From positions 8,612 through 72,611 of the forward strand of contig CBESWG010000015.1 of assembly GCA_965533275.1 (NCBI GenBank): DNA of 64,000 bases, written 5' to 3'. The notes below the pieces were generated by a model. It was not told where the DNA came from and searched no databases. It was given only the letters and a program-made list of their open reading frames with translations. The position numbers and the translations under genes are program-made. Of this stretch, positions 15,083-23,283 are shown piece after piece. This DNA comes from JAUXEH01 sp965533275. GTDB lineage: Bacteria; Acidobacteriota; Aminicenantia; Aminicenantales; Aminicenantaceae. Numbering within the stretch: the stretch's first letter is position 1; each line of letters starts with the position of its first letter.

Positions 15083-17182
15083 ATGGGGAAAGTTAGAAGT
15101 CTTGTCTACTTGAAAGTATTAGCGCCGATACTGTTCGTTGTCCTTGCAGTAGGATTTTTGGCCTGCGGAGGGGGCGGGCCCGAAGGCACAACGGGCGAAG
15201 AAGAGGGTGAAGTCAGGCCCGAGACGCTGGCAGAGCGTGACGCCCGCATGGCCTGGTGGCGCGAGGCCCGCTTCGGGCTCTTCATCCACTGGGGGCTCTA
15301 TGCCGTACCGGCTGGAGAATGGAAGGACGAGACCCACCACGCGGAGTGGATCCTGACTACGGCCCAGATCCCGGTGGCCGAGTATGAGAAATTCGCCCCC
15401 CAGTTCAACCCAGTCCGGTTCGATGCCGCCGACTGGGTCCGCATGGCCAAGGAGGCGGGCATGCGCTACATCGTGATCACCAGCAAGCATCACGACGGAT
15501 TCAGTTTGTACGATTCTCAGGTCTCGGACTACGACGTGATCGATGCCACTCCCTTCGGGCGGGACATCCTCAGGGAACTGGAGGCGGAGTGCCTCAAGCA
15601 GGGGATCCGGCTGTGCTTCTACCACTCCATCATGGACTGGCACCACCCCGATTACCTGCCGCGCCGCGGCTGGGAGGAGCGGTCCGAGGAGGGAGCCGAC
15701 TTCGACCGCTACGTCGACTTCATGAAGGGCCAGGTCAAGGAGATCGTGACCGACTACCGCGACATAGGTGTACTCTGGTTTGACGGGGAATGGGAGCAGA
15801 CCTGGACTCCGGAGCGGGGGAGTGACCTCTACGATTTCGTGCGCTCGCTCGACAGCGACATCATCATCAACAACCGCGTGGGCAAGGGCAGGGCAGGGAT
15901 GGCGGGCACCTTTGACCCGACCACCGCATCCGGTGATTTCGGGACCCCGGAGCAGGAGATCCCGGCCATGGGCCTTGGGTACGACTGGGAAACCTGCATG
16001 ACCATGAACGACCACTGGGGCTACAACAAGAACGATACGAACTGGAAGTCCAGCCAGCGCCTCATCCGCATGCTGGTGGACATCGCCAGCAAGGGAGGCA
16101 ACTTCCTTCTGAACGTGGGGCCCACGGCCGATGGGCTCTTCCCTCAGGAGAGCATCGACCGGATGGCGGAAATGGGCCTCTGGATGGAAGCCAACGGCGA
16201 GAGCATCTACGGGACCGAAGCGAGCCTGTTCGAGAGCCTGGCCTGGGGGCGGTCCACCACCAAATCCAAAACCCTGTACCTTCATGTCTTCGACTGGCCG
16301 GCCGACGGCCGCCTGGAGGTCCCTGGGCTCCTGAGCCGCGCGGACAGGGCCTATCTCATGGCTGATAAAGAAGCGGCACTTGAGGTGTCCTACCAGCCCG
16401 GCTCTGCAGTGGTATCGCTTCCCGATGCCGCCCCTGATGCGGTAGCTTCTGTCGTGGTCCTGGAATTCGCAGGAGAGCCAGAGGTCATCAACTCTCCCGC
16501 GATCCAGGCCGACGGCGATATCTTCGTGACCACACACGAGGTGGCGCTGGGGCCCGGGATGAACAATGCCCGCATCCGCTACACGCTGGACGGGAGCGAG
16601 CCGGGCGAGGCATCATCGGAGTATACAGAACACCTTTCCCTGGACACAGGAGCCATGGTCCAGTGTGCGTATTTCCAGGAGGGGCGCAGAGTGAGCGCCG
16701 TGGTGAGCCGCAATTTCCATAAGGTGAAACCCCGGCCCTCCCTGGAGCTGCCCGATCGTGTCCCGGGCCTTACGTACTCCTATTTCGAGGGAGAGTGGGA
16801 GACGCTACCCGAATTCGGTGCGCATTCTCCCCTGCAGTCGGGGACCAGCTCCGCATTCGATCTCGGGCTGCAGCAGAGGCCCGAGGACTTTGCTGTCCGC
16901 TTTTCGGGATACATCCTGGTGCCCGAAGATGGGGTCTACACCTTCTTTGTGGCGTCCGACGACGGCAGCCGCCTCTGGATCGGAGACACCCTGGTGGTGG
17001 ACAACGACGGGCTGCACGGCTCCCAGACCGAATCGGGCCGCGTAGCCCTGGCATGGGGGCTGCACCCCATCACCGTTGGATTTTTCCAGCGGACCGGCGG
17101 CGTGGACCTGGAGGTGGCCTTTCGCGGCCCCGGAGTGGAGCACCAGGTCGTGCCGCCCGCGGTCCTGTTCCACAAGGAATAG
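15083..17182 (+). CDS. GH29 alpha-L-fucosidase lipoprotein with HEX-C and PA14 domains
   Basis: This enzyme hydrolyses terminal alpha-L-fucose from glycans outside the cytoplasm. From the chosen ATG (GGAGGGAGG site 4 bases upstream) there is a lipoprotein signal ending VGFLACGGGG. The GH29 catalytic domain follows: WWREARFGLFIHWGLYAVPAGEW, TSKHHDGFSLYDS, and VLWFDGEWEQT, whose Asp is the expected nucleophile, then GGNFLLNVGPTADG. After about residue 470 there is a beta-hexosaminidase-type C-terminal domain (IRYTLDGSEPGEASSEYTE). A PA14 domain follows (about 560-690: YILVPEDGVYTFFVASDDGSRLWIG). Upstream in-frame starts would bury the signal peptide. The neighbours suggest use of host or algal glycans. 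Confidence 0.92.
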   Translation: MGKVRSLVYLKVLAPILFVVLAVGFLACGGGGPEGTTGEEEGEVRPETLAERDARMAWWREARFGLFIHWGLYAVPAGEWKDETHHAEWILTTAQIPVAEYEKFAPQFNPVRFDAADWVRMAKEAGMRYIVITSKHHDGFSLYDSQVSDYDVIDATPFGRDILRELEAECLKQGIRLCFYHSIMDWHHPDYLPRRGWEERSEEGADFDRYVDFMKGQVKEIVTDYRDIGVLWFDGEWEQTWTPERGSDLYDFVRSLDSDIIINNRVGKGRAGMAGTFDPTTASGDFGTPEQEIPAMGLGYDWETCMTMNDHWGYNKNDTNWKSSQRLIRMLVDIASKGGNFLLNVGPTADGLFPQESIDRMAEMGLWMEANGESIYGTEASLFESLAWGRSTTKSKTLYLHVFDWPADGRLEVPGLLSRADRAYLMADKEAALEVSYQPGSAVVSLPDAAPDAVASVVVLEFAGEPEVINSPAIQADGDIFVTTHEVALGPGMNNARIRYTLDGSEPGEASSEYTEHLSLDTGAMVQCAYFQEGRRVSAVVSRNFHKVKPRPSLELPDRVPGLTYSYFEGEWETLPEFGAHSPLQSGTSSAFDLGLQQRPEDFAVRFSGYILVPEDGVYTFFVASDDGSRLWIGDTLVVDNDGLHGSQTESGRVALAWGLHPITVGFFQRTGGVDLEVAFRGPGVEHQVVPPAVLFHKE

Positions 17183-17187
17183 CCGGA

Positions 17188-17260
17188 GGCGCGGCTCTCT
17201 CTGTCCGAATCCGAAGACCCTCCCACCTCCCCATGGGCTTCGGATAGAGAGAGCCACGCC
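17188..17260. repeat. Long imperfect hairpin, 22-bp arms
   Basis: The left arm 17188-17209 and right arm 17239-17260 are complementary over 22 positions with one C-A mismatch (17192/17256) and one G-U pair (17203/17245). The left arm ends in a tandem TCCGAA-TCCGAAG, so two registers of pairing are possible. The loop is 29 bases and C-rich. No T-run follows, so it is not a standard intrinsic terminator. It may still stop transcription, protect the fucosidase mRNA 3' end, or be a REP-like palindrome. Confidence 0.6.
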
Positions 17261-17384
17261 ATAGGTACAGATCGTCGCACATTCAAGATTTTCCTGTTGG
17301 GAGAGGTTTTGGCTAGCTTGCGGCAGGAGGGGTTTTTCTATAGAATAGGCGGGTAAAATCACGGATATTTGGGACAGCGCCTCC

Positions 17385-18347
17385 ATGAGTAAACAAGCGG
17401 AAAAGAGCTATTATGAGCTGGAAAAGCCTATCATCCAGCACAAGGAAAAGATCGAGGCCCTGCAGGCCGGTGAAAAGGGCGACAAGGAAGAGATCGGCCG
17501 TCTGAGGGCTCTCATCGCCAGGGACTGGGAGAAGCTCCACCCCAAGTTGGATGCCCTCCACCTGGTCCAGATCGCGCGTCACCCCCAGCGACCCTTCACG
17601 CTGGACTACATCGATTTTCTCACGGATGATTTCCTGGAATTCCACGGCGACCGCCGGGCGGGGGACGACCCGGCCATGGTCGCGGGCTTCGGCTTCTACC
17701 GGGGCCGGAGCGTGGCGTTTATCGGACATCAGAAGGGCCGGAGCACACGCGATCGCATCGCACGCAACTTCGGGCAGCCCGTACCCGAGGGCTACCGCAA
17801 GGCACTGCGGATCATGAAGCTGGCGGAGAAATTCGGCTACCCGGTGGTGACCCTGATCGACACGCCGGGCGCCTACCCCGGCATCAAGGCCGAGGAACGT
17901 GGGCAGGCAGAGGCCATCGCCTTCAACCTCAAGGAAATAGCGAGGCTCAAGGTGCCGGTGGTCAATCTCGTGATCGGCGAGGGCGGGAGCGGCGGGGCCC
18001 TGGCCGTGGGTGTGGGCGATGTCCTCCTGATGCTGGAGAATACTTTCTATTCGGTCATCTCGCCCGAAGGCTGTGCCGCCATCCTCTGGAAGGATCAGGG
18101 TGCCGTGAAACCTGCCGCCGAGAACCTGCGCTTCATGGCCAACGACTTGAAGGAATTCGGAGTCGTCGACAAGATCATCGCCGAGCCCCCTGGCGGGGCC
18201 CACATCGACTGGGGCCTGACCTTCAAGAACGTGGACAAGCAGCTGAGCCAGACTTTGAAGAAGCTGGAGGAACAATCTGTGGAAAAGCGGCTGGAAGCCC
18301 GCTACCGGAAGTATCGCAAGATCGGGGTCTTTACCGAAGATGAGTGA
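17385..18347 (+). CDS. accA: Acetyl-CoA carboxylase carboxyltransferase subunit alpha
   Basis: AccA pairs with AccD to transfer the carboxyl group from carboxybiotin to acetyl-CoA, making malonyl-CoA for fatty acid synthesis. The 320-residue length is normal. Recognisable segments are YIDFLTDDFLEFHGDRRAGDDPAMV, GHQKGRSTRDRIARNFG, PEGYRKALRIMKLAEKFGYPVVTLIDTPGAYPG, EGGSGGALAVGVGD and the SVISPEGCAAILWKD loop. The ATG follows GCGCCTCC, with a weak ribosome site. No accD, accB or accC is in the window. Its last eight bases overlap the hisS start, which suggests a translationally coupled accA-hisS-aspS unit. Confidence 0.96.
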   Translation: MSKQAEKSYYELEKPIIQHKEKIEALQAGEKGDKEEIGRLRALIARDWEKLHPKLDALHLVQIARHPQRPFTLDYIDFLTDDFLEFHGDRRAGDDPAMVAGFGFYRGRSVAFIGHQKGRSTRDRIARNFGQPVPEGYRKALRIMKLAEKFGYPVVTLIDTPGAYPGIKAEERGQAEAIAFNLKEIARLKVPVVNLVIGEGGSGGALAVGVGDVLLMLENTFYSVISPEGCAAILWKDQGAVKPAAENLRFMANDLKEFGVVDKIIAEPPGGAHIDWGLTFKNVDKQLSQTLKKLEEQSVEKRLEARYRKYRKIGVFTEDE

Positions 18348-19608
18348 CACGCCGAAAAAGAAGAAGCGTGTGGCGGCCATCAAGGGCACGCACGACATCC
18401 TCCCCAGCCAGGCCCGGAAGTGGCAGCGCGTGGAGAGGACGGCCAAGGGGCTGTTCGAGCTCTACGGCTATAGAGAGATACGCACCCCGGTATTCGAGGC
18501 CACGGAGCTCTTCGAGAAGGGAACGGGCGAGACCTCGGACATCGTGATGAAGGAGATGTACACCTTCACAGACAAGGGGGGACGCTCCCTGACACTGAGG
18601 CCCGAGTACACGCCCTCCATCGCGCGGGCCATCATCGAACACCGGCTGCATCTTCTGCCCGATCCCATGCGCTATTACTTCATCGGGCCCATGTTCCGCT
18701 ACGACAAGCCCCAGAAGGGCCGCTACCGCCAGTTCCACCAGATGGACGTCGAAGTCTTCAACGAGAAGGACCCGGCAGTGGATGCCGAGATCGTGGAGAT
18801 GGCGGCGACGCTGCTCGAGAGCGTGGGGGTGACCGGGAGCGAGATCCTGGTCAATTCGGTGGGCTGCCGGGCCTGCCGCCCGGATTACCACCGTGAGCTG
18901 CGTGCGGAAGCGGAGAAATCCCGGTCCGGCCTCTGCCCGGACTGCCAGCGCAAGATCGACACCAATCCTCTGCGCATCTTCGACTGCAAGGTGGAGTCGT
19001 GCCGTGAGATCGCCGCCGGGCTGCCCAAGATCACGGATTTCCTCTGTGAGGAGTGCGAAGACCACTTCGGCCGCTTCAAGGGCGACCTCGACCTCTTTGC
19101 CCTGCCCTACACGGTCGAGCCCCTGCTGGTGCGTGGGCTGGACTACTACACCAAGACGACATTCGAATTCACATCCGCAGAACTCGGGGCCCAGGATGCC
19201 ATCCTGGGCGGGGGCCGCTACGACGACATGATGGGAGACTTCGGGGGGCCGGACATCTGCGGCATCGGATTCGCTCTTGGAATGGAGCGCCTGCTGCTCC
19301 TGGTCCCGGACGAGGAGGCCGTTGCTCCATTTGTCTATGTGGTCTGGATGGGAGAAGAGGCCCGGAAGGCCGGCATGACGGTGGCGCGCACCCTGCGCAG
19401 CCAGGATGTCGAAGTCTGGATCGAATACAAAGAGCGGAGCTTCAAGAATCAACTGAGCAGGGCCAACAAGCTGGGGGCCGCCTGGAGTGTCATCATCGGT
19501 GAGGACGAGGCCCGCAAAGGAACTCTCCAGCTGAAGGACATGGCCTCCGGGGAGCAGCAGGAAAAAACCCTGGAGGGGCTCCTCTCGACCCTGCAGAAAA
19601 CCGACTAG
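18340..19608 (+). CDS. hisS: Histidyl-tRNA synthetase
   Basis: This class II synthetase charges tRNA-His. Its N-terminus IKGTHDILPSQARKWQ is diagnostic. Motif 2 is PMFRYDKPQKGRYRQFHQMDVE, the histidine-specific loop LVRGLDYYTKTTFEF is present, and motif 3 is GIGFALGMERLLLL. The anticodon-binding domain occupies about 325-415 (VYVVWMGEEARKAGMTVARTLR). Length 422 is usual. The start codon lies within accA's end. A zinc-like pair set CRACRPDYHRELR and CPDCQRK (also CDCKVESC-like and CEECEDHFG) lies in the insertion domain, as in many bacterial HisRS. Confidence 0.96.
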   Translation: MSDTPKKKKRVAAIKGTHDILPSQARKWQRVERTAKGLFELYGYREIRTPVFEATELFEKGTGETSDIVMKEMYTFTDKGGRSLTLRPEYTPSIARAIIEHRLHLLPDPMRYYFIGPMFRYDKPQKGRYRQFHQMDVEVFNEKDPAVDAEIVEMAATLLESVGVTGSEILVNSVGCRACRPDYHRELRAEAEKSRSGLCPDCQRKIDTNPLRIFDCKVESCREIAAGLPKITDFLCEECEDHFGRFKGDLDLFALPYTVEPLLVRGLDYYTKTTFEFTSAELGAQDAILGGGRYDDMMGDFGGPDICGIGFALGMERLLLLVPDEEAVAPFVYVVWMGEEARKAGMTVARTLRSQDVEVWIEYKERSFKNQLSRANKLGAAWSVIIGEDEARKGTLQLKDMASGEQQEKTLEGLLSTLQKTD

Positions 19609-19639
19609 GCCCTCCTGGGCCGGCACGAAGGAAATAAAT

Positions 19640-21409
19640 ATGCCATCCACAGAAGCTTGGAAACGCACACACTACTGCGGCGACCTGAGGAAGAGTCACA
19701 TCGGACAGGAGGTCGTCCTGTTCGGGTGGGTCAACCGCCAGCGGGACATGGGGAACCTCGTTTTCATCGACCTGCGCGACAGGCAGGGCCTAATCCAGGT
19801 CACGATCTCCTCGGACGCACCGGAGCTGCTGGAGCTGGCCAAGACACTCAAGATGGAGTACGTGATCGCCGTGCGCGGGACGATCCGTGCGCGCGGGGAG
19901 GGCCTCGAGAACCCGGAGATGCCCACGGGAGCGGTCGAGGTCGAGGCGCTGGCCCTGGAGGTCCTGAACGCCTCTGCCGTGCCGCCCTTCATGGTGGTCG
20001 ACGACACACAAGCCTCGGAGGACGTGCGTTTCAAGTACCGCTACCTCGACCTGCGGCGGGCCCGCATGCAGAGGAACTTCAAGCTGCGCCACCAGGCCTC
20101 GCTCGCCGTGCGCAACTTCCTGAGCGGCCAAGGATTCATGGAGATCGAGACCCCCTTCCTCACCAAGTCGACACCCGAGGGCGCCCGAGACTACCTGGTG
20201 CCCAGCCGGGTGTACAAGGGGCGGTTTTTCGCGCTTCCGCAATCGCCCCAGATGTTCAAGCAGCTCCTGATGGTCTCGGGGTTCGACCGCTATTTCCAGA
20301 TCGTGCGCTGCTTCCGGGACGAGGACCTGCGGGCGGACCGCCAGCCCGAGTTCACCCAGATCGACATCGAAATGAGCTTCATTCAGCGCGAAGAACTTTT
20401 TGAGATAAACGAGGCCATGCTGGCCGAGATCTTCGCCCTGATCGGTGTCGAGGTGGAGCGCCCCTTCCCGCGCCTCACCTATGAGGAGGCCATGTCACGG
20501 TTCGGATCGGACAAGCCGGACTTGCGCTTCGGCCTCGAACTCCAGGACCTGAGTGAGGCTGGGGCCAAGGCCGGCTCCGAGCTGCTGCAGAAGGCTCTGG
20601 CTGCAGGCAGCGCGCTCAAGGCGCTCAAAGTTGAAGGCGCCGGGGGCCTGTCCCGCGGCCGCCTGGACAAGCTGAACGACAAGGCCCGGGAGCTGGGCGG
20701 CAAGGGTGTCATCTGGATCAAGCGGGCCGAGGGGAACTTCAAGTCCCCCCTCAAGCTTTCTGAGGAAGGCTTTCAGGCGCTCTGGGCTGCCGCTGGCGCC
20801 GGGGACGATGACCTGCTGCTCCTGGTCGCGGATGAGAAATACAAGGCTCTCTCCCTGCTGGGTCATTTCAGGCTGGAGTTCAAACCCGAGGGACTCTCCG
20901 AATCAGGCCTGTACAGGTTCGTGTGGGTGACAGATTTCCCGCTCTTCGAGTGGAGTGACGAGGAACAGAGGCTGACCTCCATGCACCATCCTTTTACCTC
21001 GCCCCGGCCCGAGGATGTGCCCCTGCTTGAGGAGGCGCCTGAAAAGGTCAAGGCCCAGGCCTATGACCTGGTGCTCAACGGGGTGGAGATCGGTGGGGGC
21101 TCGATCCGTATCCATGAACTCGGGGTACAGCGCAAGGTCTTCGAGATCCTGGGGCTTTCAGCAGATCAGGCCGAGGCCAAGTTCGGCTTCTTCCTCAAGG
21201 CTCTGGAATACGGAGCTCCCCCACACGGTGGGATCGCCCACGGTTTCGACCGCATCGTGATGCTCCTGGCCGGGGAGGAGTCCATCCGGGACGTCATCCC
21301 CTTCCCCAAGACCACCTCCTCGCTGAGCCTCATGACCGAGTCCCCCTCCGAGGTGGATGAGAAACAGCTCAGGGAGCTGGGCCTCAAGCTGGATCGCCCC
21401 GCGGAATAA
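19640..21409 (+). CDS. aspS: Aspartyl-tRNA synthetase, bacterial type
   Basis: This 589-residue class IIb synthetase has an N-terminal OB-fold (HIGQEVVLFGWVNRQRDMGNLVFIDLRDRQGLIQV) and the catalytic motif 2 region YFQIVRCFRDEDLRADRQPEFTQID. A bacterial GAD insertion lies at about 285-420. Motif 3 is HGGIAHGFDRIVMLLAGEESIRDVIPFPK. Whether it also charges tRNA-Asn cannot be decided by eye. The start ATG is 31 bases after hisS. It is the third gene of the accA-hisS-aspS run and ends before a GC hairpin. Confidence 0.96.
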   Translation: MPSTEAWKRTHYCGDLRKSHIGQEVVLFGWVNRQRDMGNLVFIDLRDRQGLIQVTISSDAPELLELAKTLKMEYVIAVRGTIRARGEGLENPEMPTGAVEVEALALEVLNASAVPPFMVVDDTQASEDVRFKYRYLDLRRARMQRNFKLRHQASLAVRNFLSGQGFMEIETPFLTKSTPEGARDYLVPSRVYKGRFFALPQSPQMFKQLLMVSGFDRYFQIVRCFRDEDLRADRQPEFTQIDIEMSFIQREELFEINEAMLAEIFALIGVEVERPFPRLTYEEAMSRFGSDKPDLRFGLELQDLSEAGAKAGSELLQKALAAGSALKALKVEGAGGLSRGRLDKLNDKARELGGKGVIWIKRAEGNFKSPLKLSEEGFQALWAAAGAGDDDLLLLVADEKYKALSLLGHFRLEFKPEGLSESGLYRFVWVTDFPLFEWSDEEQRLTSMHHPFTSPRPEDVPLLEEAPEKVKAQAYDLVLNGVEIGGGSIRIHELGVQRKVFEILGLSADQAEAKFGFFLKALEYGAPPHGGIAHGFDRIVMLLAGEESIRDVIPFPKTTSSLSLMTESPSEVDEKQLRELGLKLDRPAE

Positions 21410-21423
21410 ACGGATCCCCGCTT

Positions 21424-21444
21424 GCCGGGTCTCTCCCGCCCGGC
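21424..21444. terminator. GC-rich hairpin after aspS
   Basis: GCCGGG-TCTCTCCCG-CCCGGC forms a 6-bp GC stem between the convergent aspS and small lipoprotein genes. It lacks a T-run, so it is at best a weak or Rho-assisted terminator. Confidence 0.35.
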
Positions 21445-21459
21445 GCTAGGAATCTGCCG

Positions 21460-21750
21460 CTAACACCTCTTCTTCTTCCTGCGCGATCCCCTGCCGCTTC
21501 CGCCCAGCGCAAAAGCCGCACCCAGCAGGAATCCCAGGTCATACAAGCTGCCGCTGTTGCCGACCTCATACATCCGGACGTTGTCTGTGAACAGGCTGAT
21601 GATGAAGGTGATCACAATGATAAAGCCGTGCCACAGCCCGGCGAAAAAACCGGCCGGTTTCTCTTCGAATCGGGTGTTCCCGGGCGCGCAGCTGATGCTC
21701 ACTAGAAACAGCACCAGCACGGCCATCACAACGAAAAATCTTGTTCTCAT
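21460..21750 (-). CDS. Small membrane lipoprotein of unknown function
   Basis: This 96-residue protein starts with a lipoprotein signal (MRTRFFVVMAVLVLFLVSISCAP; lipobox SISC, Cys21). An amphipathic stretch and a second hydrophobic helix follow (WHGFIIVITFIISLF), then SLYDLGFLLGAAFALGGSG and a basic tail GSRRKKKRC. Similar short proteins recur in Acidobacteriota genomes, to my knowledge without assigned function. It is convergent to aspS and divergent from the hexokinase gene. Confidence 0.65.
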   Translation of the reverse strand: MRTRFFVVMAVLVLFLVSISCAPGNTRFEEKPAGFFAGLWHGFIIVITFIISLFTDNVRMYEVGNSGSLYDLGFLLGAAFALGGSGRGSRRKKKRC

Positions 21751-21910
21751 TCCAATTCCCCTTTCTTTTTCAAGTCCTTGGCTGTCTTCCTCCTCCGTCT
21801 TGTTTTAATATCCATTGTTATAGGGGGGCTGTCAATCGCTTAGATGTACCACCCGTCTTTTTCATTCCTCGGTTTGATTTTCGTTCTTGTGTGGCTTATG
21901 ATTCGGAATC

Positions 21911-23209
21911 ATGACCCGTCCCCGGCAGAAGGCGCAGGATTTCCTCGAGGCCCTGGGCCTTTCGACTGCTTCAATTGACGTGGATGCGCTGTTGGGCGGC
22001 TTCATGTCTGAGATGAAGTCCGGCCTGTCCGGGCCAGCCAGCTCCCTGGCCATGATCCCCACCTTCATTCCCATCGACAGCCCAGTTCCGGCCGGGGCGC
22101 CCGTGATCGTCCTGGATGCCGGCGGTACACACCTGCGTGCGGCCACCGTTGTGTTCGACGAGGAGGGCCGAGCCGAGACGCAGGACTTTTCCCGGCATCG
22201 CATGCCGGGTGCCGATGGGGAGCTGTCTGCTGACGCATTTTTTGACCGCTTCGTGGACATCCTTCTTCCCTTAGCTCAAAGATCCGACCAGGTGGGATTC
22301 TGCTTTTCCTACCCTGCCGAGATCACTCCGGGGGGAGATGGCCGGCTGTTGACCTGGACCAAGGAGATAAGGGCCCCAGAGGTGGAAGGCTCCTACCTCG
22401 GCCGGAGCATCGGCGACCGCCTGAAAGCCAAGGGGATCGACCTGAAGTTCACCCTGCTCAATGATACCGTCGCGGTGCTTCTGGCGGGGAGGAGCCTAGC
22501 ACGTGGGCGGGAGTTCGGATCCTATGTCGGTTTTATCCTGGGGACCGGGACCAACACCGCCTATGTTGAGCAGAACCGCAGGATCACGAAGCGGGACGAC
22601 CTGCCACACGGGGGTGGGCAGGCAATAAACATCGAGTCCGGGAATTTTGCGCTGTGTCCACAGACGGAGATCGACCGAGCACTCGATGCCGGAACCAACA
22701 ATCCCGGGGAGTACACCTTCGAAAAGATGGTCTCGGGCGCCTACCTGGGGCGGTTGAGCCTGCGGCTGCTCAAGGCCGCGGCAGACGAAGGGCTCTTTTC
22801 TACGGATGGCGGATCGGCAATACGGCAGGTCAGCCGGCTTTCGACCGCTCAGGCGGACCGCTTCCTCAGGGAACCCAGGGGAGCCGGCCCCCTGGGAAGG
22901 CCAGCCCTGACAGGCGGCGACAGGGAGGAGGCCGGTACGCTGATCGCTGCCATGATCGAGCGGGCGGCCCTGCTCGCCGCGGTCAACATCGCCGCGGCGG
23001 TGCTCAAGTCCGGTGCCGGACGCTCCCCACATCGCCCCGTGTGCGTCAACATCGACGGGTCCACATACTACAAGACCTCCGGCCTGCAGCGCCAAACAGA
23101 GCAGCACTTGCGGGACATACTCGGAGCAAGGAGCGTGTTTTTTGAGCCGGTGCAGCTGGCGGATTCTCCCCTCGTCGGCGCCGCCGTGGCGGGCCTGACC
23201 CACGCTTGA
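21911..23209 (+). CDS. Hexokinase (eukaryotic-type hexokinase family)
   Basis: This 432-residue kinase should phosphorylate glucose or another hexose at C6 with ATP. It shows the hexokinase-family order: IVLDAGGTHLRAATVVF (phosphate 1), GFCFSYPAEITPGGDGRLLTWTKEI with VEG (sugar loop), LLNDTVAVLLAG (catalytic Asp), GFILGTGTNTAYVE (phosphate 2), and a late NIDGSTYYKT adenosine segment. This family is common in eukaryotes and less common in bacteria, where ROK or glucokinase types dominate. It is monocistronic on the plus strand, with its ATG lacking an obvious Shine-Dalgarno. Its last residues nearly touch the next transcription unit. Confidence 0.88.
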   Translation: MTRPRQKAQDFLEALGLSTASIDVDALLGGFMSEMKSGLSGPASSLAMIPTFIPIDSPVPAGAPVIVLDAGGTHLRAATVVFDEEGRAETQDFSRHRMPGADGELSADAFFDRFVDILLPLAQRSDQVGFCFSYPAEITPGGDGRLLTWTKEIRAPEVEGSYLGRSIGDRLKAKGIDLKFTLLNDTVAVLLAGRSLARGREFGSYVGFILGTGTNTAYVEQNRRITKRDDLPHGGGQAINIESGNFALCPQTEIDRALDAGTNNPGEYTFEKMVSGAYLGRLSLRLLKAAADEGLFSTDGGSAIRQVSRLSTAQADRFLREPRGAGPLGRPALTGGDREEAGTLIAAMIERAALLAAVNIAAAVLKSGAGRSPHRPVCVNIDGSTYYKTSGLQRQTEQHLRDILGARSVFFEPVQLADSPLVGAAVAGLTHA

Positions 23210-23283
23210 CACCAGAGGCTTCCTCGGCCCTGGACTATCTGACCGCCGTCCACTACAATATCCCCTTTTTGAAGGAGTGGATC

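Noticed and set aside
15119..16537. A 472-codon minus-strand frame opposite the fucosidase
   Set aside because: The composition is that of an antisense shadow, and the fucosidase motifs on the other strand are decisive.
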